Shown: one piece after another, positions 23,501 to 35,116 of the stretch
Layout: every line of letters begins with the position of its first letter
Numbering within the stretch: position 1 is the first letter of the stretch
Origin: Arthrinium phaeospermum
Lineage: Eukaryota; Ascomycota; Sordariomycetes; Amphisphaeriales; Apiosporaceae
Length of the DNA stretch: 64,000 bases
Direction of reading: 5' to 3'
Assembly: GCA_006503535.1 (NCBI GenBank)
Contig: QYRS01000009.1
Span: 2,170,001-2,234,000 of the forward strand
The notes under the pieces: generated by a model
Database searches by the model: none
The model's input: only the letters and a program-made list of their open reading frames with translations
Told to the model about the DNA's origin: nothing
Program-made: the position numbers and the translations under genes

Positions 23501-23633
23501 TGCTGCCTGGCTCGGCCGAAGTGGCGCTCTTGAAGAGCTCGACCATCTTGACGCGTCCCTCGAGGTCATTGACATGACGTCGTTCCTCCTCAACATACGC
23601 CAGCCAACTATCTTCACCGACGGGGTTCGCCAT
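20535..23633 (-). CDS. PRP24: U4/U6 snRNA-associated splicing factor, PRP24/SART3 type
   Basis: Single-exon protein of 1,032 residues. The family promotes U4/U6 snRNA annealing and spliceosome recycling in the nucleus. The N-terminal half has HAT (half-TPR) helices (for example IWLAYCEYFWSLF, FWNRWISIEQEQLA, FWLNYYLWEMM). A Glu/Lys- and Gln-rich linker with KRKRDEE and ASKRPK as likely nuclear signals follows. Four RRMs start near residues 606 (SILVTNMP), 680 (IFVSNYP), 773 (LHLKNV) and 886 (VALLNVP). The extreme C-terminus ADFKAMFLGGSK is the conserved Lsm-interaction motif that contacts the U6 Lsm ring. Having HAT repeats makes it more like SART3 than budding-yeast Prp24. The ATG at 23633 starts MANPVGEDSW directly before the first HAT helix. 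Confidence 0.93.
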   Translation of the reverse strand: MANPVGEDSWLAYVEEERRHVNDLEGRVKMVELFKSATSAEPGSMRIWLAYCEYFWSLFTDCQSNEAGWSAEEQQLGQQIFSFNSALSLWSDSYKPIMYRVNDSHEFWNRWISIEQEQLARTRTPFGVKRITRLFRDRLAIPHATWDETSQMFSGFLSEYNNAAYESEFKEVTANAQGAKAAYEEREPRELKLRRAERAGDVEEQKNIMREYLDWETAQTEDSRKSPTLPVALGLALYSRALSGIFTEDDEIWANYTVYISSLQTISKTSTLQYDIPDMLGVHQRAVSHCPWSGMLWARYILGAEESGLTFQDVEHIKHAATNTKALDKNGMTGVIDMYAAWCGYLKRTAMNPSAHEDAVDIADVGLSVALEDVQLWGERLYKKEYKGDPNYRIERILVQYLTEKKGEVENARKVWTRAAQKSLLANSYDFWLNYYLWEMMVFSSQPRPRSPTPANNGERPLRVPTLATEVLARALQQNHLDWPERIMEVYSQHLNDYEHAVTLRRGLDAIHKTRKAVAERRQHEQAKAAAAYAAQVEAQQQQARSITEETAALQLQGSPSSFKRKRDEETDEVESQASKRPKNAESHGVQPATSEEVLKRDRENTSILVTNMPADVTQTAIRKYFKEYGHIVNLMVEKEKDGGSSLALIEFESPEEMQSALLRDNKYFGTSQITVKPGTGLTIFVSNYPPTADEAYIHNLFKHCGDMFNIRFPSLKFDTRRRFCYVSFRDAEAAQKATQMNGKTLEGKYNLQAKYSDPSNKKKRDGAIAEGRELHLKNVDTKMTDRDLRKVLEQYGEVQTVRILRNLAGHSKGTAFATFATKEEAEKAVGLHYTKLGNSIVEVEVSKETKFKPTARTTREASADGDVAMEGTDSHGTGPTREEIQDRTVALLNVPDTVNDARLRALAEKHGEIVKLVLQPNHQGAIIEYADVNTVGRAMLQLDGYEIVPGRKLRTGTVEELKRQKGETRVTDKLMAPPSIRRPGPNPGGRGPKKVLGFVKNTKTTESPNGTGPAKPKSNADFKAMFLGGSK

Positions 23634-26600
23634 GTTGCATGTTGCGCGCCTCGCAGTATGTGTTTGCGCGAGGAGGGAGGGTCGGATTGGGAGATTGACG
23701 GATTGACGGATTGGCGGATTGCGATCGCGTGCGTGGGGAGAAAGGAAAGAGGAGTAGTAGGTAGTAACCGCTGGAATAAACCTCCACCCACAGACAGCAC
23801 CTGGCTTGATTATTCCGTTTACTCCAGGTTGCGACAGTGGAATAAACGAGTATTGCTGTAATAATCTTCTGTTGAAGTGCTGATTCCAGAAGAGACTTGG
23901 CCGGTTTATTCTCGCAGGACTTGCAGGTAGAAAAGTGTCCTAACCTACTTGTCGACTACGACAGCGTGCAGCGTGGGCGGTATCCGCTGAAGCTGATGCC
24001 TGCCGGCCCTACCTACCCAAAATAAAAAAGAAGTGGGGATTCTTAGCGGACCAGCTCCCGCCTCAAATGCAACTTAAACAAGTGAGTTTGATGATGCTAA
24101 AGGGATCTCCGACAGAGTACTCCGTATCGGCTCAATATCTGTTGCCGCAGTGGTTCAGTGGTCGGATTTGCGGTTGTGCGAACCTGTCAGGCGGTGTTGA
24201 GTCGTATTGTTTTACTCTTTTCCACCAAAGCTGAGCAGGACCCAAACAGTCGAGTCGACACGAGCAGGGGGGGATTCGAAAAGGCAATAATCAGGAGATG
24301 GATCGGCGTTGACAGGGGGTGTGGGTACCGTCTGAGGGAAGCGTCCCTGATAATCGTCTTGTGTTTGGTCGAAAAACTGTTAGACGATGCCTATGATCGA
24401 CAGGCTCGGACCGGGGCTTGTTGCTTGAGAAAAGAGGGAGGGCGAAAAAAGAAGAGCAAGAAGAAGCAGAAGCTCTTTCCAAGGAGAATAGACAATTGCC
24501 AATGCTGGCTTGGCGGCTTGAAAACGCTTTAAAATAATGGCTTCGCCCTCAACTGTTCTTTCCTTCTCCGATTCTTTCACTCTCTCCACCACCCTTCAGT
24601 CCTCGTCACCCTGGGCAGGCGCAAAGTTACAGTTATCTCAGACGTCAACAACCCGCAGTGGAGTGAACGGGGGTTGGGAACCTTGGGACTTATTTTTTTG
24701 CGTGCTATTTTTGTTTGCACTTGCTGTATGGTAATAGAAATTCCAATTAACAAGGCGGTCGATATTGCGCGACTCGCTCGCACTCCTCTAGCGGCTGGGC
24801 CTAATCAGAGGGGTAAAAATGCCAGCAGCAGCCAGCTTACTACTATTAGGACAGCGAGACTCCTGCTTCCCTCCTGCCTTTTCCTGCACATGCCGCCGCG
24901 CGAAAACAAAAACCGACCTACTTCCACAAGTGTTCATTACCAAGCAAAAAGGGCTCCCCCCATCCATCCCATACGAGGCAACGGAGATCTAGAAGGGTAG
25001 CCAGGGACGCCGATCGTCACTATCCTGCCAGCCAGGGCCCCGTTCAGTGACACAGCTGACAAACAAAGGTGCGGCCACGCTGTCCAATCAGCGCCGGCCG
25101 TCGCCCTTCGGATCGCTTCCACCGCACAAGTGTGCCAACATCAGCTGCGCATTCCTGCTTCGTTTGAGCAGCGGCGATTAAACTCTTGCGAGATTCAAAG
25201 CGCCGTTGATCTGCCTTCCATGGTGAGATGGGATTGGGTTGGACTTGCGTGCGATTGGTAAGAATGAAGAGACCGGACGTTGGCTAAGGTTGTGTTTTGC
25301 GATCCCTAATGTTATTTTATCTCCTGCTATTCCCGCATGTCATCCCAATGCAAGCAGCACAGCACAAATAATCAGGGTCGACGGCAATCTCGGCTTTTGC
25401 ATGACTGGGAAGAGGCGCCCCAATTCCAGCCAGCGGGTCGAGACGTCACTGTCTGCTGCCGTCTAGTGGTCGGACTTTAGTTGTACAGGCGACTTGCAGG
25501 GGAGATGCCGCCCGAAAGCGGAAAGTGGGCTTGCCTGACCCCCGTCCAAGCACGTTCTAGACCCCTGAATCGACCGGCTTGGTCACGCCCAACGACGTCA
25601 TTGCACCACCGGGGCTTGCAGCAAAAAATAAGAATGCATCGATATCTTTTTTTTTTCTCTGCTAAGATTGCGCTCCAGCGCTCTCCATCCAGCGCCTCCA
25701 GTGCCCCCAGTGCCGTCCTCACCAACGCACACAACACAACGTTCGGCTTATTCCACTCCTCGGAGCACCCAAACGCGCATGTTGTGTGACACCTCAGAGA
25801 GAGAGTTCGTCTCCTTTTTTCCTTCTTTGCCTGCTTCTCCGCCTTCTTCTCGCCGTCCTGGCCAATGAGGGCTCGTTCTGTCAATCAAACGAAACATTGC
25901 CTTGGGACGGCAAACGCACATGCGACGCCATTCGGAGCCATCCCTCCATTTTGGAGTGTCTTAGGCCTGGGGGTTTAAGTTTCAAGAAATGCCGTTGAGC
26001 CGGTATCGAAAGGGCGACCAGCCAAACTGGCTCCTCTCTGACCGCTGTGGCCTGGTGGGAATCAAACACGACGATAATCACTAAAGGCAACAATAAGCCA
26101 ATAAACCGGAACTCATTAGGGTGCACGACTCATTCGCTACGATCTATCGTCCCATAGGACTAGGTAGGGGGGCGATTGGGAGCGACTGCTAGTTGTAGTG
26201 CAAAGGGAGCCGTCTCCACAGCGCATCCGTTTGCGTTCAGTTAGTAAACGGGGTTGAGGTCGGTCGGGGGAAGACAACCCGCACAACCCGAGAATTCCAA
26301 ACCCCGAAAAGCGCGCCATTCGGTAGGTCGTGACAAATAAGCGAGAAACGCGGAAGACAACGAGGCTCGGCATTTCAATACTGGCGATTCGTATGAATCT
26401 TAATTGTGTATTGCGCCCAGTCATGATGCAAAGATTTCTTATTGATTCATCTATCGCGGTTTTACCGCTATGCTGGGCGGGTTCCCTGCACTCACTGTCT
26501 GCCACGCGCTGGCTGCAGTAAAAAACATGATTGAAATGAGCGCAACAGACAAGTTGAGCCGCAAAAGCCAACATCATTAGGAAATACCTACCTCAGGGCA

Positions 26601-27065
26601 CCCCTTCTTATAAAGCACTGTATATAGCACTACAGTATACAGCCTATAAAAGGGGTGTGGTAACAACGCGTTCCCACCCTGAACTCAGACTCGGGTGCAG
26701 CTGGGGGCTACTGCGCTTACCTTGCTGCTCGAGGGATCGTGCTGGGGATACTGACAGGCCGGACGATCAAGCGGAGAATAGTTCGCAGAAATGAGATGCA
26801 GGCGACTGACTGCGCGCAGATTGCAACATGCACGGCTATTCAAGATGGCATGCATGAAGTCGGATGGGCTGCCCAATCTTGGGAGCAGCCCCGATAGGCC
26901 ATCTAATGGCTCTCCGGTACTCACAGTCGATCACATCAACTCGACGTAGCGACTGTCCTCAAAATTCGTGCTTCTACTCATAGTAGAAGGCTCCTTTTAG
27001 AATATGAATATGCGGTTCTACACTGGCAACTGATGCACACAACATCCTGTACCCGGTGCAACACA
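23634..27065. other. long gene-poor region
   Basis: About 3.4 kb. Short open frames on both strands look random. It includes a hairpin at 26,599-26,657 (listed separately) and a GAGTACTCCGTA-type motif near 24,114. I see no gene. Confidence 0.4.
26599..26657. repeat. 59-bp imperfect inverted repeat (hairpin)
   Basis: Left arm CACCCCTTCTTATAAAGCAC continues into TGTATA. The right arm, read in reverse complement, is CACCCCTTTTATAGGCTGTA and onward. The arms match over about 20 of 26 positions around a loop of fewer than 10 bases. It could be a miniature element or an RNA hairpin 3' of the two-RRM gene. Confidence 0.45.
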
Positions 27066-28114
27066 CTAGGACTGGTAAGACTGGGCCGGCGCACGCTCGG
27101 TTCTCGGGACGGCGATCGAGACCTTGATGTTGCCGCCACTGTGTTCCGATCCATCAAGAGCGTTGACAGCAGCCTGGGCCTGGTCGGCGCTAGCAAAGTC
27201 CACAAAGCAGAAGTTGCGTCGCTCGTCGGTACCGGGTGCCGAGGGCGTCTTGGGGCTGATTCGCTTGCTGACCACCTCACTAAAAAGCACACACAGACTG
27301 TTAGAAACGAATGCACCCCGTGCCAGGGGGTTATGGGGGAAACGTGATTTGGAAACTTACACTTCAAAGCCGTTGAACAGGCCCCGCATCTCGACGTCAT
27401 TCTCGGACTGGTCGAGCATACGCGGGAGTCCACCAATGTACACCTGGCGGCCCTCCTCCTGAGCCTTGGAGCGCTCACGGTAGCTGTTGTTGTTCGCGAA
27501 AGACGAACGACCACTGTCGCGCTCTCCCCAGCTGCCCCAGCGGCCGGCACCGCCCTCGCGGGGGCGCGGTCGCTCCGGCGCTCGTAGCGCTCACCGTTCT
27601 GGCCAGAGGGGGAGTTGCCGTCGCTGTCCGTGCGGCGCGGCGCGCCCTTGGGCAGGCATGGGCGGCACTTGACGGGGCGGTCGAAGAGGGGCATGCCCTC
27701 GAGGCCGGCCATGGCGGCGTCGGCGCTCTCCTTGGTGGCGAACTCGACGAAGCAGTAGCCCGGGTTCCGGCCGCTGAAGGGGTCGACGGAGATGTGGGTG
27801 TTCTTGTAGTCGGCGCCCTTGCAGCCGTGCTCCTCGAGCAGGGCCTCGACATCCTCGACCTTAGCCGAGTAGACCAGGTTGCCCAGGTAGATGCGGCGGC
27901 CCTCGGCGATGGCGGCCGCCGTGGCCGAGTCGTCCTGTCCACCACGCGCCGGGCGGTCGCCGGGGCGGCCGCTGTTGTTGCGCTGACCAGACGAGGAGTT
28001 GGTGGGGTTGTTGCGCTGACGCCATGTGGACGAAGGTGGGTTGCCGCCGGCCGTCGGTGACCGCCAGCTGGAGGCGTCCCTCCAAGCTCCTGAAGCTCCC
28101 GCGGGGTCTGACAT
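27066..28114 (-). CDS. two-RRM RNA-binding protein with an apparent one-base frameshift
   Basis: The protein should bind RNA through two RRMs. Exon 1 is 28114-27361 and exon 2 is 27279-27066. The N-terminus is Ser/Asn/Gly/Arg-rich (WRDASSW, GQRNNSG). RRM1 starts at RRIYLGNLVYS and ends near FDRPVKCRPC. RRM2 starts at RQVYIGGLPRML and runs over the intron to GNIKVSIAVPR. RNP1-like motifs PGYCFVEF and RNFCFVDF are both clear. The frame changes inside the Arg/Gly linker. Upstream coding reads ERYERRSDRAP; downstream coding (GRWGSWGERDSGRSSF, then RRM2) lies in another frame. One extra base in the G5 run at 27,560-27,564 would join them into about 322 residues. As given, the frame runs into unrelated residues and RRM2 is lost. 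It may be an assembly error or a real mutation. Confidence 0.8.
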
Positions 28115-31100
28115 AATGATAATGGGGGAGGTTGGCTTTAAGGGCTGGGGTTGGACAGGCAAAGACGGGACGAGACTACTTGGGAGAGAGGATGCGAGGG
28201 ATGGAACTTTTTTCCCCCTCGACCGCGCGTGGGTTTCCAAGACCGAGAAAAAAAATGTGCCTACCGGATTGTTTTTGGCCATTCAAATTCCAGGACCCTG
28301 GGCGGTGGGAGGGGGGTCTGTGCTTGGGGGCAGATAAGCCAGATTGCCATCCAACTCCAGGTGCCAGGCGCGCTGATTGTGCGGGGGATAAACACGATAG
28401 CGGTCTAGGCCAGGCCCGTCCTGGATTAGGCTGACGTGCTAAATTGCTCGCGCGCGCTCAGCCAACTGGATTGGATGCAGGTACATCGTCATGTAGATTT
28501 CCATGTATATCAACATGCCGACTTATTGCCCCTGCCGCCTGTCCTTCATCGTGTCATCTTTCTTCCCTCCCACTGGCGAGGTGTTTCACACTGCCGTCCC
28601 TTCCCGTCCCGTTCCGTTCGCGTCCACGCACTGGCTTACCTTGGGTCGGGGCCCATTCTGTAGCAAATTTTCGTGATCAGCGCGAATGGCCACTATTATG
28701 CGTGACACTAACGACATTGGCACAACATTGGAACACATGACGTGTCGATGGGATGGTCATGTTTTTTCTCGTCCACTTCAGATGTTCGGTGTCAAAATTT
28801 CGGTGTGATTTGACTGTGACAATAGGGGGTTGCCCAGTGTTCCAACGGACAACGCCTTGCATCTCGGCGCAACTCTCGCGCCGGAGGGGTTGGCGACATG
28901 CTGAAATTTGAGGAGCAGACGGGCTATTGGGACCAACCCCCTGAGTGAGGCTGTGTGGGCTCCATACGGTACAGCCCTGAGATTCAGCTGCTCATCGTAG
29001 GCTTTGGTGAGACGAGGGCAGCTTAAGTACTTGGAGATGCGATGTGGTAGCGCGAAGAAGCCTCGTCGGGCCGTGGTCTTGAGTGCTAGCCATTTGGAGG
29101 ATACACTTTCCTTGCATGTTCTACTTGAGAAGCTCTAACAAAGCATTAGATGCCCTGTTCACTTTTGGGAAGTAAACATGTACTCGGGGAGAAGCTGCAA
29201 ACCGGGATTGGACTACAGGGTGGCCTCTGTTAGAGTAGTCTGTCATGGACCTTCTGTGATGGTGAAAAAGTAACCTGACGCCTTCTCGGCAGTCCACGTG
29301 ACAAGCCAATCTCTAGAGTCCATACGATGTGTGGGCTTCCATAAACAACACCCAAGTGCCATGCTACAGTACTCGTTGCCGATATCAGGGTTAAGTTGCC
29401 TTCTCGTAGGCTTTCGCCTCCTTCAAAGGGCATTTGTGTGATGTCCCAATACGATATGTCAAGCCACCGAGAAGACGGCGCTTTCCGGGGTCACGATCAA
29501 TGAGATTGCTTTCTTACGCGAATTGAGCAGGCCAAGGGCGATGGAAAGTGTGACAGTTCGGTGCTGAAGAACAGTGGGAAGGAACGAGTTAGCAGCGACG
29601 TTTGCAGGCCCTTTTTCTCTCTCCTTGTTCATAACATTTTTTTCTTCTCTCATACCAAGCTTCCCAAAGCTCACATATTAGAGCAGGAAGCGGCGGTTCC
29701 AGCAGTATTCCCAAACAACAGTCCTTCCGTCGCTGGGACCTACGAATCCTGTAGCCCTAAATGTGGGCTTGGGTCCTCGTAAGCAAACCGCCCAACCATC
29801 TGTGCAAGCTTAGTTGGGAGGATGAGCTTTTCGGTGTACGATTTTTTTTGACGTTATATGAGTTTCGACTTGATGCTGGCCTCCAGGTGTGCATGTCACG
29901 CATTCAATAACCATGGCATATTTGACACCTGCTTGCCGTATTTGCTTACTGTTAGCTGTATCTAACTGGAAGTGACTGGGGCTACCTGCCAATGCGTGAG
30001 CTCCATGTAGTTTGGGGTGCCAAGATGGGTGAATTCGAGGACTCATGCACATTCGCCCAAGTACGGGACGAGATCGTCTCTTGCTGCATGCCACCTGGCC
30101 GCGAACCCGAGTTCTTGACGGAAGTCAATCGTCGACCAGACAACGCCAACGACAACGGCGTCAGCAATCTTGTCCGAGAACTGGGCGAATTCCTTATATC
30201 CAAGGGAGACCGAGCGATGTCAGCAGCTGGCACGCCCACACCCGCATATCATGCTCAGAACCAGGCGAATCGAGGGTATGGAAGCCAATCGCAGCCAATG
30301 CCGTACGGATACTGGCCACCATATCCAAGCACGTATGGAAACCCCTACGTATATAGCAAGACAAGGTGAAAGGACGGCTATGACGGCTAGCAGAGTTGGA
30401 AGGGTTCAACCCCAAGCGCTTGTAGGCTGTGCTTCGCGGTTCGAAAATGCAGAGATCTACCTACAATGCCTATTGCGAACGCCCGAAATAATAATGAAAA
30501 GTAGGCAGCCAGTCCACGGCAGCTATGAATTTGATGATTTTAGGGTACATATCGAAGTGATAGTGTATTCTTGTCATGTATATCTAATGTCATCTCATTG
30601 GGAGAGGCTGTCAGTGTAGGATTCAACTCTAAGCAAATCACCAACTCATGTGCCAGTAGATCCTCCTGCAAATAGAACACGAACACAACATATGTGTTGC
30701 TCTAAAAAGGCAGGGTTCACGCCTTGTCGAACAAAACAACGATGACCTGCCTAGCCTGGCAAATCCGATTAACTCCTTCAGCAGAACGAGAGGGGCCTCA
30801 TGTTGAAATTGTGGAGGGTCAGAGTATCTACGATCTTCTGATAACTGTTCTATAAGCGCGCATGGTCTGTGTCGTTGTCAGATCAGGGACTGAGGGTGTT
30901 GGGGGTAATATGGCTTGGACTGGCAGATTGACCACGGATTCCACCGCCAACTCTGACCGGTGATTATGCTGTGGCTCATAGTGGCACCAATCTGCACGTG
31001 GCTCTATTATTAGAATGTCCCATCCTCTCATTATACATCCGAAGCTGCTCCATCACTCAACGGCTGAGGAGTAGCTTGGAGGAAGTGGCAGGGCGGGACG

Positions 31101-31564
31101 CCAGGATCATCAAATGAACGGCGATTCCTCTTGCCCTACCGGGTATCTGAGGGATGGCACAGAGCCCATGCACTCGCAGGGCTATCTATAACAGCTCTTC
31201 ATACTCCGTACCCATGCTGGTAATGGGTTCCACGCGTAGCAGGCTGTGGGAGTGGAAACCGCGCCTAATTAGCCAGCTGGGGACAAGGGTGCCCTTGGCA
31301 GACAGGGCCCTGGACCCTTCGAATATCCAACTGATTCATATGGTCATCTTCAAATCATTGAAGAATCGACCAGAGTATATATTAACTTAGAGATTGCCAC
31401 ATGAATCTCAACCTATAGGCTTAGTCACCGCATTCAATTCGACCTTAAGCTCCCAAAGTTCTTGATACAATTTGTTCTCAACCTTCATCTTGTCAACTTG
31501 CAGCAAGCACACTTAGATACTTCCCTTCAACTCGATCAAACGGTACAAATCCGCAACCGGCAAA
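28115..31564. other. long gene-poor region with one weak coding candidate
   Basis: About 3.4 kb between two divergent genes. Only the frame at 29,992-30,369 has any coding look (listed separately). A CATACTCCGTACC motif lies near 31,200. The remainder shows nothing I can name. Confidence 0.35.
29992..30369 (+). CDS. weak candidate: short unrecognised protein or relic
   Basis: Open frame of 125 residues. The first part (KMGEFEDSCTFAQVRDEIVSC) and the middle (NLVRELGEFLISKGD) look protein-like, and the C-terminus is rich in Pro, Tyr, Gln and Asn. No domain, promoter or flanking exon is convincing, and I do not recognise the protein. It may be the last exon of a decayed gene or a chance frame. 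Confidence 0.2.
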   Translation: MRELHVVWGAKMGEFEDSCTFAQVRDEIVSCCMPPGREPEFLTEVNRRPDNANDNGVSNLVRELGEFLISKGDRAMSAAGTPTPAYHAQNQANRGYGSQSQPMPYGYWPPYPSTYGNPYVYSKTR

Positions 31565-32820
31565 ATGGCAAAGACACAATCAAAACCTAGCGGCGCAGGC
31601 AAATGTGGCCGCCCACCCAACTCGGCCTACCTTGAGCTCATGAAGGAAGATGAGGACTGGAGGCAATTGGAAGACGCCTCTGAGAGGCGGAAGATCCAGA
31701 ACCGCCTTGCCCAACGAGCCTACAGTACGTGGTGCCAGCATCTTGCATCTTGTTCTTGATGCTAAAGCTAACATTGACACAAGGACGCAATCTGAGAAGC
31801 CGCAATAAGGAGGTTGAAGCACTCAGAGAGCAGCTCATGCGGTTCCGAGAGGCGGACGGGAACCGTACGGACACATTCGAGAACAACGGCAACAGCAACA
31901 GGGAATCGCAACCCATCACCATGGAAACAAGGAGCAGAGCCAGCAGCAGCAGAGGCAGCCCCAAGGCAACAGACGTCCAGAAAACACAGCCCAACGAGTG
32001 GATGCCTAGCGGCTACGAGAACCCCCAGTTCTTCGACAGCTACCAAGACTCGGACGATTCGATATCATTTGCTTCTGGGTCGTCCCCGAGCCCCCACTCC
32101 CTCCAATCTGGAGAGACGGATTTGGATATCCAAATCATCTATGACGAACACACAAGCCTATCCCCACTCCCCTCAGCCTATAACAACATGCTTCCTTATG
32201 AGAAGGAATGCAACAGCTCAGGAGAGGACCCGCCGCTACCCATGCAACCGTCTTATCACAGCTTCGACTGTGAGTCGGGGACAACGAACCACCAACACCA
32301 ACACCTGGCACCGATCTCACACCACCCAACACCCCGATATGGTACCCCCATCGAGCTTAGCCATCCGACCGCAATGGGTAGCGATGAGGAGAGTCGCTTT
32401 TATTATGGGTATCCGACCAACATGTGTACGGAGCCTAGGGGACCCCTGGTCTCAGTCACGGACTTTCCCGCCCCCGCCCCTGCGATCCATAACCATGATA
32501 CCCATGCCGGCGAACGGTCCCGGAATCACACCATTCCACAAGATACTGTTAACATACACCCTGCATTACTATACGGCGCATCACCACCACTGCAAGGAAC
32601 TACGCCGGGCTCGCAACAGCCCATCTGGCCAAACATGAACGACTGCACTGTCACGTCGCTGCTACACACCGCGGTTGCAGGCGGCTACATGGAAACGGTG
32701 CGGCTCATCCTAGACCACTGGCCCGAGCTGGCCCATGTGGTAGACGCCGAAGGGTACACAGCTGTTCAAAGAGCCATCATGTCTGGTCGGGACGATGTGA
32801 TTAGCATGTTTGTTCACTAG
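31565..32820 (+). CDS. bZIP transcription factor with C-terminal ankyrin segment
   Basis: Nuclear regulator of 398 residues in two exons, 31565-31724 and 31784-32820. The intron splits the basic region, and joining the exons gives ERRKIQNRLAQRAYRRNLRSR. The invariant Asn is residue 46 and Arg54 is made across the junction. A short zipper follows (EVEALREQLMRFREA). The middle is Ser, Pro, Asn and His-rich and probably disordered. The last 60 residues (SLLHTAVAGGYMETVRLILDHWPELAHVVDAEGYTAVQRAI...) form one to two ankyrin-like repeats. This basic-region-plus-ankyrin layout recurs in fungal bZIP proteins, some linked to secondary-metabolite loci; its targets here are unknown. The ATG at 31565 is in CAAAATGGC. 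Confidence 0.87.
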
Positions 32821-35116
32821 GCAATAGGAATGGACCGTCAGTAATTTCTTGTATATAGTTTTATGACAGCAGGGTTGTGTGTATTGTACGGTGTAAATTT
32901 AGCCAACAAAGGATCTACACGGATCCTGGATTCAAGAGTTACATTGTGCCATGTCCAGAAGTACTGTGTCCAACCCGCAATGCTCCCAGAACCAGACATG
33001 CAACGAGATTGCATCTCGGTCCCGAGAAACACTCTGACCTAAGCCGAGCCCCGAGCCCAACCCGAGGAACACGCGAGCGAATCAATATCAGAAAAGCACA
33101 GACAGAGGGGGCTATGAAGCTTGGCCACATGCCCATCCATGCCCCCATGCAAGTCATAGGAGACTGGACCTAATGGTGCATGCCAAGGAGTCCCGCTTCC
33201 CCCACCCCTTGTTCGATCCCCGAACCCCATTTTTATGGTCGCCGACTAACCTGGGTCTGCCCTACAGCCCCTGTATAAGTCCCGGGAAGAAGGATCCTCA
33301 ACCTAGCGGCTTGGTGGCATTGCTACCCCCGAAAATAGTTGATGGCTGGTCGTCGGGATGGAAGGTCCGCTCTGTGTCTGTTTACTTACTCATTAGGTAA
33401 GTCGGACTTTCGTCCGACAACCTCGTTGAATCCTGGAACCGTCAAAGCATCCATGGGAAGCCGGATGGCAATGCCAATCCCGACCCTTGAAGGGACAGGA
33501 TGTGCACCGTTGGGACTGTGAGCGGGCCGTTAGGCTATTCAACCATGAGCTCGGTCCCGAGGTTTACTCAGGGGTACGCCGCACTTCTACATATGTGGAT
33601 AAGTTCTTCGCAAAGCCTTAGCCATCATCGTACGAGGTCCGAGCTAGGAAACAGCATCTATAATTACCAACTAGATGGACCGACCCTTGCTTGATGAGGT
33701 TTTCTCTCTGATGGCGTCCTGCTCACGTGGCTACACTGCTTGCACATGTTCACTGCGGCTTAAATGCAGTCTAAAAGAAGCTTAACCTTGGTGCATGGAA
33801 CCCTTGGTAGTTGAAAGTGCAAAAGAAAATGGAACTTGACCGTTGGAGATCGATGGACGTTCCAGCATGGACCAGGGGCCTGGCCAAGGTGGACCCCTCG
33901 CACTCGCATTCAGTTGGTAGAGGAACGAGCTTCCCCAGGAGCGAGCAGCGCTAGTCTCGACATCATTATAGCTTACAAAGCTGGCGACGCTATAGTAATT
34001 ACCGCCCATGCTTCAAGAGGACTTTTTCTCCTACGCCAAGCAGATGGTTTCACTACCCTGCCATCCCGAGTCCCGGGACGGCTCTGCCCAGCAGGGCTGG
34101 GACCCCCCTCGACCATTGATGTCTAATCACGGGGAACGAACGGGAGGATCCAGGCTGTCCATGCATCAAATATCAATTTTCAAGTCTTTGCAAAGATCCG
34201 TAGGTTACAGCACATTGCCAGCAATCTTACCACCCTAGTCAGCTACTCCACTATTTGCACCTCATAGGCACGATCAGCCATGACAGGGTCCGGGAACATA
34301 TAAATAAACCCACCTAGACGGCGACCTTGAATCAGTGGGAGTTCACTGACTCGCAGCTGGCAGGTGGGTTTGGGACCAGGGTTCCGGCAACTCGATTGGG
34401 TTTACTGCTCTGGGTCCTCGCACTCGACGGCATTCTTCCCCACAAGACCTTTACCAGGGAAGGTATACACCGAGTCGGACCCGAAGAAAAGACGACGTGA
34501 TTCTCATGATTGACGAGTAGATTGCCGAGATGTAGGCGAGCCCCTCTCGGCACACCCATGGCGTAACGGGGTGATCTAAGGGTAATTTGAACTTGCATCC
34601 AATGACTCATGGTGATGAGTGATCTCTATTCTTCAAGGCATACATCACCACCGCGGACACCTTGCAAGGAAGTTATGAGGTCGTGATCATTACGCGTGCT
34701 ATTCAGGACCGGTAGCAAGTTGCAACATGAGGAGGGGTTTGGGAAATGCTATCTGCCTCATCTATGATACACAGATCATAACCCGGATGCGTCCAGAGCC
34801 ACATGTGCGCATCTTGTCCGAATGCTAACAATAACCATCCCATATCAATTTTTCTACCCAGTCCTCGCCACGACCAATGAGGATACATAAAGTAGAAAAA
34901 GCCTCTGGATCAACGCGGGAGTAAACCCTGTGCCGAGTACAAGGATAGGCCTGATGATTGCTTCTGCATCCATGTGACCTGAGGGCGGTACATCACAATC
35001 AAAGGCGTTTGGCGTGACCATTGTGTTACCTTTGGTACCAGATCTCTTCCATGCTCAGGCTTCGCATTAACCACAGCGTTGGAGAGAGGAGACGAGACGT
35101 AAGCCTTCATATGCAC
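32821..35116. other. intergenic region
   Basis: About 2.3 kb after the bZIP stop. Only short frames without coding character are present, and I see no repeats or RNA genes. Confidence 0.4.
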
